Positions 46,276 through 54,829 of a DNA stretch of 64,000 nucleotides are shown here, piece after piece; the first letter of the stretch is position 1; every line of letters begins with the position of its first letter. The position numbers and the translations under genes are program-made. The stretch lies in the NCBI RefSeq assembly GCF_002754245.1, contig NZ_PEEX01000001.1, positions 3,514,001-3,578,000 of the forward strand. Reading direction: 5' to 3'. The notes below the pieces were generated by a model, which was not told the origin of the DNA, made no database searches, and worked only from the letters and a program-made list of their open reading frames with translations. The stretch is from Chryseobacterium sp. 52 (lineage in GTDB: Bacteria > Bacteroidota > Bacteroidia > Flavobacteriales > Weeksellaceae).

Positions 46276-46283
46276 TATCTTTG
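46276..46283 (+). promoter_or_regulatory. -7 element of the second AraC gene
   Basis: TATCTTTG, exact TAnnTTTG, 20 bp before the start codon at 46304. The rest of the 278-bp gap before this gene shows no other feature. Confidence 0.5.
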
Positions 46284-46303
46284 ATTTTTATAATTTCTAT
46301 AGT

Positions 46304-47218
46304 ATGAGCGATCAGTTAGAAACCATTGAAGATTATTACAGACGGCTTCGGAAGAATCAGATGAAAATGTTTGATTCTGATGATTTTGAAACCGGAAAGT
46401 CACATTTCAACATTTCCATGCGGAAATATTGTGGTTTTAAAAGTCCATACAACCGTCGTGATTATTATAAAGTGAGTTTTATTTTAGGAAAGGGCACTTT
46501 TCAGTATGGCCATCACGAATTGTATATTGACCGTCCCGCCCTATTTTTCCCTTCACCCAATATTCCGTACTCATGGGAATGTGACGGGGATCTTCAGGAA
46601 GGATATTTTTGTCTTTTCAATCAGGAGTTTTTTAATGGAAACTCTGAATTCAATCTATTTAAAAAGACTTCGCTATTTAAAGAATGGAGCAAGCCTATTG
46701 TTTTTTTAACGGAAGAACAGACTCAGCTGGCCACGCTTTATTTTGAACAGATGTATAAGCTGAATAATTCAGCCTATCCTTTCCGCTGCAGCAGTATTAA
46801 AAGCCACCTTGCCTCTATTCTCCATCTGGCTTTAGAAAACCGTGTGGATGATATCAATCCTAATGAGCTTCCGGCTAATATCCGGCTCTACCGTTTATTT
46901 GATGAATTACTCAACAAGCAGTTTCCACTGGATTCTCCGGCGTATCCGCTGGCTTTGAAAACAGCTTCTGACTTTGCGGATCATCTTAATGTACACGTCA
47001 ATCATTTAAATTCATCTGTAAAATCGGTCACAAAGCTTACAACCACTCAAATTATTAAAGAAAGGGTATTTGAAGAATCTAAAAACCTCCTGAAATACAC
47101 GAACTGGGACATTGCTGAAATAGGATATACGCTGGGATTTGATCAGCCTTCCCATTTCAATAATTTCTTTAAAAAGCATGCTGAGGTTTCTCCGTTGAAA
47201 TTTAAAAACGCTTTTTAA
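46304..47218 (+). CDS. AraC family transcriptional regulator
   Basis: 304 residues. Sensor half with SPYNRRDYYKVSFILGKG and FPSPNIPYSWECDG; C-terminal double helix-turn-helix with LKTASDFADHLNVHVNHLNS and IAEIGYTLGFDQPSHFNNFF followed by KKHAEVSPLKFK. Paralogous to the regulator at 8163-9101. It lies 90 bp before a drug-type MFS transporter on the same strand and probably controls it. Confidence 0.9.
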   Translation: MSDQLETIEDYYRRLRKNQMKMFDSDDFETGKSHFNISMRKYCGFKSPYNRRDYYKVSFILGKGTFQYGHHELYIDRPALFFPSPNIPYSWECDGDLQEGYFCLFNQEFFNGNSEFNLFKKTSLFKEWSKPIVFLTEEQTQLATLYFEQMYKLNNSAYPFRCSSIKSHLASILHLALENRVDDINPNELPANIRLYRLFDELLNKQFPLDSPAYPLALKTASDFADHLNVHVNHLNSSVKSVTKLTTTQIIKERVFEESKNLLKYTNWDIAEIGYTLGFDQPSHFNNFFKKHAEVSPLKFKNAF

Positions 47219-47308
47219 TTCTTTGATTTTTGTAATTTTTACTTTGTCTTTTAAAATTCAATTTGACAATTCTCAGCCTATTTTTGCATAGTAAAATAAC
47301 GAACGAAT

Positions 47309-48517
47309 ATGTTGTTGAAAGAAGCATCTGAAAAAAGAATCAGATTAATAACCATTATGGCCTTTGTGTCTATCCCGCTTTCGGGGTTTGTCACTGATAT
47401 TTATTTGCCCTCATTTCCGTCTATGGCGAAAGAAATGCAGGTGTCTGAAAAAGATATTCAAATCACTTTAACGTCTTATCTGCTGAGCTATGGAATCTCC
47501 CAGCTGTTTGTAGGGGGAATTCTGGACAGTATCGGACGCTACCGTCCTAAGCTTATTGCTTTATTCCTGTTGATCATCAGCAGTATTCTGATTACGATGA
47601 CTGACAGTATTCTGCTGATCTGTCTGCTCCGTATTCTCCAGGGAGCTGCCGTTTCTGTTCTGGTTGTTGCTACGCGTGCTATTTTTGTTGATCTTTATGA
47701 TTCTGAAAAGGTAAAGCATTATCTGAGCTATTTCACAATCGTCTGGTCGTGTGGACCTATTCTGGCTCCTTTCCTGGGCGGATATCTTGAGAAATTGTTT
47801 AACTGGCATGCCAATTTCCATTTTCTGGCTTTGTATGCAGGGGCTCTGTTTCTGTTTGAATGGTTTTTCAGTGGTGAAAGCTTACCGGAGAAAAAGAAGC
47901 TTAATCTTTCCGAAAATATCAGTCTCTATAAGATGATGCTTAAAAATAAGATTTTTATGCTCGGGATCTTTATTTTGGGACTGAGTTATTCTATTGTGAT
48001 GCTTTTTAATATTACGGGGCCTTTTATTATTGAAAATACGTTTCACTTTACACCTGTAGTTATTGGGTACTGTACACTGATCTTAGGGTTTTCATGGATG
48101 ATAGGCGGTTTTATAGGAAAGCGAAGGCTTAAATTAGACTTTAAAGCAAGAATTCTGCAGCCTATTATTTTACAGCTGCTTCTTATTGCCGGATTGATAG
48201 CCACCAGTTTCTATGCAGAAAGTCTTTTTATTATGGTTCCTTTTGCGTTTTTTATTCATATCTGTTCGGGAATATTGTTTACTTCGTTTTTCACAACAAG
48301 TATGCTGTACTTCCCTAAAAATGCAGGAACAGCAGGTGGACTGATGGGTGGACTGGTGTATGTGATTACTTCTATTACCAGTTTTATTATATCTGTAAGC
48401 GGAAATGTCACGGAACAGCAAGGTCTTGCCTGGCGTTATCTGGCCATTGCCATCATGCTTTTAGGAATTATCCTTTTCATGCATCAGGCGGTTAAAAAAG
48501 AACAGGCAGAGAATTAA
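47309..48517 (+). CDS. MFS transporter, Bcr/CflA-like multidrug family
   Basis: 402 residues, 12 predicted membrane helices. The N-terminal half has the drug-antiporter signatures: FVTDIYLPSFPSMAKEM in helix 1-2, SYGISQLFVGGILDSIGRYR with motif A (G-x-x-x-D-x-x-G-R), RILQGAAVSVLVVATRAIF, and GPILAPFLGGYLE (motif C-like). It would export small toxic molecules by proton antiport. A TATTTTTG -7 box is at 47279-47286. The stop codon lies inside the loop of its terminator. Confidence 0.88.
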   Translation: MLLKEASEKRIRLITIMAFVSIPLSGFVTDIYLPSFPSMAKEMQVSEKDIQITLTSYLLSYGISQLFVGGILDSIGRYRPKLIALFLLIISSILITMTDSILLICLLRILQGAAVSVLVVATRAIFVDLYDSEKVKHYLSYFTIVWSCGPILAPFLGGYLEKLFNWHANFHFLALYAGALFLFEWFFSGESLPEKKKLNLSENISLYKMMLKNKIFMLGIFILGLSYSIVMLFNITGPFIIENTFHFTPVVIGYCTLILGFSWMIGGFIGKRRLKLDFKARILQPIILQLLLIAGLIATSFYAESLFIMVPFAFFIHICSGILFTSFFTTSMLYFPKNAGTAGGLMGGLVYVITSITSFIISVSGNVTEQQGLAWRYLAIAIMLLGIILFMHQAVKKEQAEN

Positions 48518-48531
48518 TCTCTGCTTTTTTT
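48506..48531 (+). terminator. Terminator overlapping the MFS stop codon
   Basis: Stem GCAGAGA / TCTCTGC with loop ATTAA containing the stop TAA (48515-48517), then seven T. Confidence 0.8.
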
Positions 48532-48854
48532 ATGCATAAAGGGTCTTTTTTGAAACATTAACAGCGTTAATTAGATAAAAGTAAAATGAATGTTTTATAA
48601 CCGTACCCGGCATTCATCTTTTGTTTTTTTACTTCATTTTTCTGTATACATCCGTGAAGTTACTCTAATCTCATGATTGATACCACTAATACCTCTATTG
48701 GTGTATTATATTTTATTATCATTCTGATAAAAACTAATATTGCAGTGTGAAAATAGAAATATTGTAATTTTAATAGAAAACAAAAAACGATCTATTTCTC
48801 TATAAAATTACAGTAAAATAGCTATCCACTCTTACATAAAAGCAAAGAATTAAC
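48532..48854. other. Intergenic region before the LytTR-type kinase
   Basis: About 320 bp of AT-rich sequence. No reading frame, repeat or convincing -33/-7 pair is visible; the promoter of the kinase-regulator pair must lie here. Confidence 0.4.
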
Positions 48855-49904
48855 ATGTTACAGACAGTCAAAAAGCAATGGAAACAGATACTGATTATCC
48901 TCACATTATACACAGTGTGGAGCATCGCCGTGTTTCTATTTCTGGTAAGACTGCAAGGGCTTGACATTACCCTCAAACAATTTGGAACGGGAAACCAGTT
49001 GTATATCAACTTTATTCATACAATCATTAAAGGGGCTGTTCTCTATTATATCCTGATTTATCATCTGATTATTCCACTGATTGAAAGCAGAAAATGGAAA
49101 ACCATTATTCCGCAGGGTATCCTGCTTTTTGTCCTGCTTACCGTTTATGAATATGTCTGGAATTTTATTATCGTACATCCCGAACCTACCAGTATTGATT
49201 ATACTTCACCCAAGGTCTTTTTTATTACTGCTGCTTGTCTTGACTTCTTGATTATATTAATATCTTATTTTGTAGCAACATTAATCACTTCCAATGAGAT
49301 GCGAAAACATAAGGAGGAACTGGAAAGAGAAAAACTGAAAGCTGAACTTTCAGCAATCAAATATCAGATCAATCCTCATTTTCTATTTAATTCCCTGAGT
49401 TTTATTTACACTAAGACTCTTAAAAGCAGTCCGGAGGCCGCTCATGCCGTACATCTGCTTTCTGAAATTATGAGCTATGCCCTTGATGACTGGGATGAAA
49501 TGGGAACGGTTCCTCTGGCACAGGAAGTTGAACATATAAAAAAAGTAATTGAAATGAACCAGATCAGGTTCAGTCACAACCTCAAAATTAAATATTATGA
49601 AGATGTCCAGACCAATAATGCCTATATCCCTGCCCTGGCCTTCGTTACTCTTGTGGAAAATGCTTTTAAACACGGTGACCTCAATGATGATAAGAACCAG
49701 GTATCTATTGAACTGATTGCCACGAAAAGTAAAGTTTATTTTCTGGTGAGTAATAAAAAGAAAACAGGCCCGAAAGAGCCTTCTAAAGGAATTGGCGTGA
49801 ACAATGTGCAGCAGCGTCTGCAACTCATGTACGGAATTAAGCATTCTTTTAGCATCAAGGAAGATGAAAATTATTATTTAAACGAAATTATCATTAATCT
49901 ATAA
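48855..49904 (+). CDS. LytS/YehU-type sensor histidine kinase
   Basis: 349 residues. Four membrane helices in the first 145 residues (TLYTVWSIAVFLFLV, IKGAVLYYILIYHLIIPLI, GILLFVLLTVYEYVWNFII, ITAACLDFLIILISYFVATL), a coiled segment, then the His_kinase domain with the phosphorylatable His in YQINPHFLFNSLSF, LVENAFKHGD (N box), and a closing GIGVNNVQQRLQLMYG. It has no periplasmic sensor domain. It is 3 bp upstream of its response regulator, so the two form a two-component system of the LytTR class. Confidence 0.92.
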   Translation: MLQTVKKQWKQILIILTLYTVWSIAVFLFLVRLQGLDITLKQFGTGNQLYINFIHTIIKGAVLYYILIYHLIIPLIESRKWKTIIPQGILLFVLLTVYEYVWNFIIVHPEPTSIDYTSPKVFFITAACLDFLIILISYFVATLITSNEMRKHKEELEREKLKAELSAIKYQINPHFLFNSLSFIYTKTLKSSPEAAHAVHLLSEIMSYALDDWDEMGTVPLAQEVEHIKKVIEMNQIRFSHNLKIKYYEDVQTNNAYIPALAFVTLVENAFKHGDLNDDKNQVSIELIATKSKVYFLVSNKKKTGPKEPSKGIGVNNVQQRLQLMYGIKHSFSIKEDENYYLNEIIINL

Positions 49905-49907
49905 ATT

Positions 49908-50657
49908 ATGATGAACTGTATTATTGTAGACGATGAGGCTCATGCTATAGAACTGCTTACCCTGCATATTGAACAGACTCCGTTTCTAAAGCTTGTGGGT
50001 ACGGCAACCCATCCTGCGGAGGCATTACAATTACTGAACAGTACGGAAGTCGACCTTATTTTTCTGGATATTCAAATGCCGGGAATGTCTGGAATTGAAT
50101 TGCTGCAGGTGTTGAATGACCGTTACAAAGTCATTCTTACCACTGCTTTCAGAGAATATGCTCTCGAAGGGTTTGATCATAATGCTGTGGATTATCTGCT
50201 GAAACCTATTTTTTATCCAAGATTTCTTATGGCTGTACAACGGGTACAGGAAACGGTTTCGGCTCCCAGGAAAGAAAAAGAAGATTTCATACTCGTCAAA
50301 ACTGAGTATAAAGGAAAACTTTTGAAGATCAAAATCGAGGATATCATTTATATTGAAGGAAAAGGAAAATATGTATGTTTCCATACGAAAGACGGTGAAC
50401 AGATTATGGCTCTTCTGAATATCGGAGGTCTTGAAGAAAAACTCCCGGCAGACCGTTTTAAACGCATCCACAAATCCTTTATTATTGCTGTCCCTTTTAT
50501 TATTATGATTCAGGGAAATACAGTACAGCTGGAATTTACAAAAAACCAGATTCCTATCGGGCAAACCTACCGTGATACTTTTATGACCCAAATGATGGAC
50601 AAAGTACTGACGAATAAAGGTAAGGAAGATCCCGGTCCTATTGAACCTATACGATAA
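49908..50657 (+). CDS. LytTR family response regulator
   Basis: 249 residues. Receiver domain with acidic pocket CIIVDDEAHA, phospho-acceptor Asp in LIFLDIQMPGMSGIEL (near residue 54), and VDYLLKPIF; C-terminal LytTR DNA-binding domain from residue 125 (ILVKTEYKGKLLKIKIEDII, YIEGKGKYVCFHT, FKRIHKSFIIA). Targets unknown; the lipoprotein gene 55 bp downstream could be one. Confidence 0.93.
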   Translation: MMNCIIVDDEAHAIELLTLHIEQTPFLKLVGTATHPAEALQLLNSTEVDLIFLDIQMPGMSGIELLQVLNDRYKVILTTAFREYALEGFDHNAVDYLLKPIFYPRFLMAVQRVQETVSAPRKEKEDFILVKTEYKGKLLKIKIEDIIYIEGKGKYVCFHTKDGEQIMALLNIGGLEEKLPADRFKRIHKSFIIAVPFIIMIQGNTVQLEFTKNQIPIGQTYRDTFMTQMMDKVLTNKGKEDPGPIEPIR

Positions 50658-50712
50658 AGGAATTAATAACCACTCTATCTAATCTAACAATTTAATTTAT
50701 AAATCAGAAACA

Positions 50713-51111
50713 ATGAAAAAATTATTCATCCAATCTATTGGAATTCTTGTACTATCTGCAGCTACATCATGTGCTCCTTCTTATTTCGGGAAAACGTATT
50801 CACCAACGCAAAACGTAGATGTATATTTTGATGCTGCCGATGTAAAAAGAGAACACGAGGTCATGGGAACAACCGATGTAGGTCAGGGATTTAATTCTCT
50901 CAATGCAGTACAGCAGAAGGTAATTGAACTGGGCAAAGCTCAAGGGGCAGACGGCGTTATCATGAAGCTTACTGAAGAGGTTACCGGAAGTCAGAAAAGT
51001 GATTTCGGAAATGTTAAGAATGGCAGCAAGAACAATACATATAGCGGAAGCTCGATAACCACGAACACGAAAATCAAAAAGGTACTGGCTACATTTATCA
51101 AATATAAATAA
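50713..51111 (+). CDS. Small outer-membrane lipoprotein, unknown function
   Basis: 132 residues. Lipoprotein signal (FIQSIGILVLSAATSC) with a lipobox Cys at residue 20, then SYFGKTYSPTQNVDVYFDA, REHEVMGTTDVG, and LGKAQGADGVIMKL. The dipped pattern of a strand, a helix and G-A-D-G/A resembles the small YbjQ/DUF4156-like lipoproteins. It follows the LytTR pair by 55 bp and may be cotranscribed or regulated by it. Confidence 0.7.
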   Translation: MKKLFIQSIGILVLSAATSCAPSYFGKTYSPTQNVDVYFDAADVKREHEVMGTTDVGQGFNSLNAVQQKVIELGKAQGADGVIMKLTEEVTGSQKSDFGNVKNGSKNNTYSGSSITTNTKIKKVLATFIKYK

Positions 51112-51538
51112 GTCCCCAGCCTGCTCATCAGATTTCTCATCTGTTGATTTTCCTGCTGTATGTTGCGCAGGATCTAACTTATAATCCCAATCATTTTTTA
51201 TAATTTTTAATACAATAACCGTTGCATTATGCAGATGGACAGGTAAGACTTTGTCTAAAAAGTAATTGTCTTAAGAATTTAAAGAAGATTAAAAATACAT
51301 TTACAAACAATTTTATAGTCGTTTTATCCTTTTTATCCAATTGTTTTTTTGATCCGGAGCCAAAGGCTCCGGATTTTCTTTCATTGTCCATTCCAAACCT
51401 AGCGTCTTACAAAGAAAACAACCTTCGGCTGTTAAAGACTGTGTTTTTATTTGTAGACATTTTATGTTAATCCTTTTTAATTGATTAAGCCAGATCGCTT
51501 TCGCTTCCCCTTTATTTTTCGCTTGAAAACCGATGTAG
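51112..51538. other. Intergenic region with one hairpin
   Basis: About 430 bp. It contains a perfect stem ATCCGGAGCC / GGCTCCGGAT at 51352-51374 with a 3-nt loop, followed by TTTTC. No other structure or convincing gene is seen. A frame of 82 codons at 51222-51470 has poor composition, crosses the hairpin and is not annotated. Confidence 0.5.
51352..51378 (+). terminator. Hairpin, probable terminator
   Basis: Stem of 10 GC-rich pairs (ATCCGGAGCC / GGCTCCGGAT), loop AAA, short T tract. About 240 bp beyond the lipoprotein stop, so it may end a longer transcript from 48855. Confidence 0.5.
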
Positions 51539-52096
51539 TTAGTTATATTCCAGTACGTCTTTAATTAAGAAAGTATTTCCGGAAGGAATGACAATAATGT
51601 CTCTTTTATAATCAATCTTAGCCTCAGTATCTGTAATTATTGTTTCAAATACGTAAGCAGTCCCGATCTTTTTCCTGAAGACACAGTGGCTAACTTCTAT
51701 CAATCCGTAATCTGTACCAGATACTAGATAACTATTCCCAATACCTGCATATTCACAGTTAAAATCTTTAGCCCATTTCTTTTTGAAAGCATTCAAGGTC
51801 ATACCACCATCTGAACCCACTTCCGCTGCGTCGTCCTTATAAGCAATATACTGATCTGTATACATTTTTTTGTGTTTTCCCTCTGCTTCGTCATTGGTAT
51901 TTTCGGCAAGGCCGTTGACTTTATTTAAAGTATGGGCAACAACACGGGTGATCCAGAGTTTTGCTTTTTCAATTTCTTTAGTCTCTTTAGCTCCTTTTTG
52001 CTGTGTGAGCACATTATTATTCTGGCTCTTTTGTGCATTCACCTGATTAATGGTGACGCATGCTGTAATCGTTGCTGTAATTAAAAATTTGTTCAT
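51539..52096 (-). CDS. Exported hypothetical protein, DUF3828-like look
   Basis: 185 residues from the ATG at 52096 (MNKFLITATITACVTINQVNA as signal peptide in two parts); a start at 52111 is possible. The mature part has a Gln/Asn-rich linker, a helix EIEKAKLWITRVVAHTLNKV, and a beta-rich C-terminus (YLVSGTDYGLIEVSHCVFRK, IIVIPSGNTFLIKDVLEY). The design resembles DUF3828 proteins of the periplasm, but I am not certain. It ends a run of four same-strand genes (53852 to 51539). Confidence 0.6.
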   Translation of the reverse strand: MNKFLITATITACVTINQVNAQKSQNNNVLTQQKGAKETKEIEKAKLWITRVVAHTLNKVNGLAENTNDEAEGKHKKMYTDQYIAYKDDAAEVGSDGGMTLNAFKKKWAKDFNCEYAGIGNSYLVSGTDYGLIEVSHCVFRKKIGTAYVFETIITDTEAKIDYKRDIIVIPSGNTFLIKDVLEYN

Positions 52097-52134
52097 TGTT
52101 TTGAAGATCATCTTGTTTTTATTTCTTTAGAATT

Positions 52135-52362
52135 TTACCCAATTGGGCGTTGATGAATATGCGTTGCAAATAAACCTACTGCAAGTAAAACACAACCTAT
52201 AGAAAGAACAAAAAAGACCATGAATATAATGAATTTATTGGGCCCTTTCTGTGAATTCTTTCTTTTAAAAAGCTGAGGATTTGTAAAGCCCGTCAAACTT
52301 AAAAAAAAGAATACGGCACTCAATAATAGAGAAACAATGATATAAGGTCCGGTGAAATCCAT
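52135..52362 (-). CDS. Small two-helix membrane protein
   Basis: 75 residues. Helix 1 YIIVSLLLSAVFFFLSLTGF and helix 2 FIIFMVFFVLSIGCVLLAVG joined by a basic loop (KRKNSQKGPNK); ends with a short His-containing tail. Family not recognised. It sits 14 bp downstream of the lipoprotein gene at 52377-53006 and 23 bp upstream of the next gene, so it is likely cotranscribed. Confidence 0.65.
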   Translation of the reverse strand: MDFTGPYIIVSLLLSAVFFFLSLTGFTNPQLFKRKNSQKGPNKFIIFMVFFVLSIGCVLLAVGLFATHIHQRPIG

Positions 52363-52376
52363 ACCAATTAATTTAA

Positions 52377-53006
52377 TTATTTCCTTGATTTTGTTTCCAC
52401 AGCAATAGCCACCTCTGAAAGATCCGTATCTCTATACATATAATCTACAGGAGTACTTTCTCCTCCCTCAGCATGAAACCCCGGTACTTCCATGCCTTTT
52501 ATTATACCGTCTTTTATACTTTTAAAATTAATCTGGGTTTCCGCAAGATCGCCTCCCCGCGAGAAGGAATATTTATATGTAAGCTCACCACCTTCGTTTA
52601 TGAAAATAGCATAATGAGCATCCCAATTATTCCCGCCCTCACGGCCTTCGATGGAAAATGGCATAATTGCATCATCCAGATGATCACCATTCAAATCACC
52701 GATAAGAATAGGCCGTTCCGAATCAAAAATGGAACCACCCAGACCATTCTCGTAGTCAATATCCAGCTCTTTTTTAAATTGGCCGGTTTCTTTTGTTTTC
52801 TTAAAAGCAGCGAGTACCGCAGCGTTATCAATAACAGGTTTTTTCACTTCCCTGACAATAAGGGTATCTGTCTTTTTTACAAGTGTTGTATCTGTACGTA
52901 TGGTTTTTTTTACTTCTTTACTTTCCTGAGTTGTCTTTTCCTTGGGGTTGCAGCTTACCATTACAGCAACAGAAAGTAATGAAAAGTATATTCTATTTAA
53001 GTTCAT
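52377..53006 (-). CDS. Lipoprotein, unknown function
   Basis: 209 residues. Lipoprotein signal (IYFSLLSVAVMVSC, lipobox Cys near residue 19), a charged Lys/Thr/Glu linker, and a C-terminal globular part: PILIGDLNGDHLDDAIMPFS, where D-x-N-x-D-x-x-D looks like an FG-GAP/EF-hand type calcium loop, then WDAHYAIFINEGGELTY. The D-N-G-D repeat is typical of VCBS/FG-GAP-like domains. Located mid-operon, 45 bp after the upstream gene. Confidence 0.65.
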   Translation of the reverse strand: MNLNRIYFSLLSVAVMVSCNPKEKTTQESKEVKKTIRTDTTLVKKTDTLIVREVKKPVIDNAAVLAAFKKTKETGQFKKELDIDYENGLGGSIFDSERPILIGDLNGDHLDDAIMPFSIEGREGGNNWDAHYAIFINEGGELTYKYSFSRGGDLAETQINFKSIKDGIIKGMEVPGFHAEGGESTPVDYMYRDTDLSEVAIAVETKSRK

Positions 53007-53051
53007 GTATATAGATTTTTGTTCTAGTGCAAAATTAAATGAGTTTATATA

Positions 53052-53852
53052 TTACTCCTTTTTTGATTTATTATCTTCTTTATCCAATTCTTCCTGAAAT
53101 TCAATCATTGCTTTCGCAGTAACAGATTTTAAACTTCCACTTTTTTCTCCTTCATCCCAGGTTTTGAATGCTTTTTCTTTTAATCCCAATGTATAATAAT
53201 AACTTCCTAATACAGTATATCCTTCAGGCTCTCCCATCTCTATTATTTTTTTTGACAAAGCCACCAATTCCGGATGAGGCTTTATTTTTTTTGAAGCTAT
53301 TTTGCCCGGATCATTTAGAAGTCTGGGGGTGTATTCCATCATTTTCAGGCCGAAAAGATTAAGGCAGGCTTTGGCTAAACCTCTATTGCAGAGATCATCA
53401 TTGATTCCGGAGGTCTTACCGGATAATAATGCCTCAAAATCTAAGGCGGATGCAGAAGGACTTTTTGTTTTGTCATAATATTCTGCTAAAAGCTGAGCTT
53501 TTTTTCGGGCCTCTTCCGGATGAAACCTATTATTGATTTCTGAACTGTCTTTTTTAGGGATCCAGACCCCTTTTTCAACCCAATTGGAGATCCCGGTCAG
53601 CTTTCCTTTTTTTATTTTGAAAATAAAAATACTTTTATCAGGGTAAATAATGAGACTGTCATTTCTTGTGAAATAATCACCATAATCCATTCCTGATATT
53701 AAAACTTTTCCATTACCGTCAAAACTAAAACTCTTATAAAGTGTTTTATCATTAGTTGTTCCGTAATATCCCTGAAGAGAATTATCCGCTTCCTGTGCAG
53801 ACAAAATACATTTTGATAAAAAGAATAGGATAAATAAGAGTTTGTTTTTCAT
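53052..53852 (-). CDS. Exported hypothetical protein with helical repeats
   Basis: 266 residues. Signal peptide (LLFILFFLSKCILSA), a beta-rich part (GYYGTTNDKTLYKSFSF, KVLISGMDYGDYF), and a C-terminal helical region with Sel1/TPR-like pattern (LCNRGLAKACLNLFGLKMME, YTVLGSYYYTLGLKEKAFKT). It is the first gene of the minus-strand run and is preceded by an FNR-like box 21 bp upstream of a TCTTTG element (53899-53943), so it is a probable target of the Crp/Fnr regulator encoded across the intergenic region. Confidence 0.65.
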   Translation of the reverse strand: MKNKLLFILFFLSKCILSAQEADNSLQGYYGTTNDKTLYKSFSFDGNGKVLISGMDYGDYFTRNDSLIIYPDKSIFIFKIKKGKLTGISNWVEKGVWIPKKDSSEINNRFHPEEARKKAQLLAEYYDKTKSPSASALDFEALLSGKTSGINDDLCNRGLAKACLNLFGLKMMEYTPRLLNDPGKIASKKIKPHPELVALSKKIIEMGEPEGYTVLGSYYYTLGLKEKAFKTWDEGEKSGSLKSVTAKAMIEFQEELDKEDNKSKKE

Positions 53853-53898
53853 AATTTGCAGACTATCTATTTGTTTTTTTCACACGTACTAAAAGATA

Positions 53899-53943
53899 CA
53901 AAGAACTGTCTTAATCGGCAGTTTTGGCTTGATAAAAATCAAG
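53899..53943 (-). promoter_or_regulatory. FNR-like box plus -7-like element driving the 53852 gene
   Basis: On the minus strand CTTGATttttATCAAG (53928-53943), then 21 bp, then GTTCTTTG (53899-53906), which ends about 46 bp before the start codon. The palindrome matches the FNR consensus TTGAT-N4-ATCAA exactly and replaces a TTG -33 element. The same arrangement occurs at 54760-54804. Confidence 0.6.
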
Positions 53944-54186
53944 AATTTATAAAAAAATGTTTTTTATTGATTGCAGCACTGAACATAAAATGTGAAAACT
54001 CTGTATGGGTATAATGGGAAAATATTTTCTCCAGATCCAACTTGCATCATCAACACTTTGCAAAAACCCTGAGAAAACTACTCAATTGACTTTTATTTTT
54101 CGGAAGAAACTCTATCTTTAACTTAACGAAGCTCACAACTTTTGTAAGCCAACAGGACGTAATCATAATTTCACGAAACTCTGAAA

Positions 54187-54756
54187 ATGACAGAACTTGA
54201 ACAATATATTAAATCTTACTTTGGAGTTAATCAATCAGATGAATTAAATAAGATCAGCTCGCTCTTCAAATTAACAACTTTAAAAAAAGGGGAATATTTT
54301 TTAAAAACAGGAAAGATATGTGACCGGTTTTGTTTTATTCAATCGGGAATATTACGGGTTTTTACAGTACCTGATGATAAAGAAATAACCCAGTGGATAT
54401 CTACAAAAGGGTATTTCGGAACTGATTTTTCAAGTTTTTTCTTTGAAACTCCTTCCCGATGGACCATTCAGACATTAGTTGATACTGAAATTTATACCAT
54501 TTCAAAAAATGACTATAAAAAAATAGGTGATATCGTTTCCAACTGGAATGATCTTGAAAAAACGTTTATTCTTAAATGTTTTGCTGTTATGGAGGACAGA
54601 GTTTTCAGCTTTTTATCAATGTCGGCAGAAGAAAGACATCATTACTTTTTCGAAAACAATAAGGAATTATTTAATCTGGTCCCTTTACAATACATTGCTT
54701 CGATGCTTGGAATGGCACCGGAAACATTCAGCAGAATAAGAAAGAAAAAAACTTAA
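54187..54756 (+). CDS. Crp/Fnr family transcriptional regulator
   Basis: 189 residues, normal for the short Bacteroidota group. Cyclic-nucleotide-binding-like barrel (TLKKGEYFLKTGKICDRFCF and SGILRVFTV), a dimerisation helix (EKTFILKCFAVMEDRVFSFL), and a winged helix at the C-terminus (LQYIASMLGMAPETFSRIRK). The recognition helix reads E-T-F-S-R, the E--SR pattern of FNR that contacts TTGAT half-sites. It lacks the N-terminal Cys cluster of FNR, so no oxygen-sensing 4Fe-4S is expected; the ligand is unknown. Two matching boxes flank the gene. Confidence 0.88.
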   Translation: MTELEQYIKSYFGVNQSDELNKISSLFKLTTLKKGEYFLKTGKICDRFCFIQSGILRVFTVPDDKEITQWISTKGYFGTDFSSFFFETPSRWTIQTLVDTEIYTISKNDYKKIGDIVSNWNDLEKTFILKCFAVMEDRVFSFLSMSAEERHHYFFENNKELFNLVPLQYIASMLGMAPETFSRIRKKKT

Positions 54757-54759
54757 TTT

Positions 54760-54804
54760 CTTGATTTTTATCAAGCAGGAAAGTATCAGATCCCCGCATC
54801 TTTG
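54760..54804 (+). promoter_or_regulatory. FNR-like box plus -7-like element driving the 54830 gene
   Basis: CTTGATttttATCAAG (54760-54775), 21 bp, then CATCTTTG (54797-54804), 25 bp before the start at 54830. If transcription begins about 6 bp after the -7 element, the box centre lies near -42, the usual place for class II activation. Confidence 0.65.
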
Positions 54805-54829
54805 TACTACAATATTAAAAAATACAAAT

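Noticed and set aside
49383..50591. Long antisense frames of 153 and 186 codons opposite the LytTR kinase and regulator
   Set aside because: Mirror frames of strongly conserved genes; composition rich in Phe, Ile and His as expected for antisense of AT-rich genes.
51222..51470. 82-codon frame on the plus strand
   Set aside because: It crosses a perfect hairpin, has no family resemblance and no signal or start context; composition looks like intergenic DNA.
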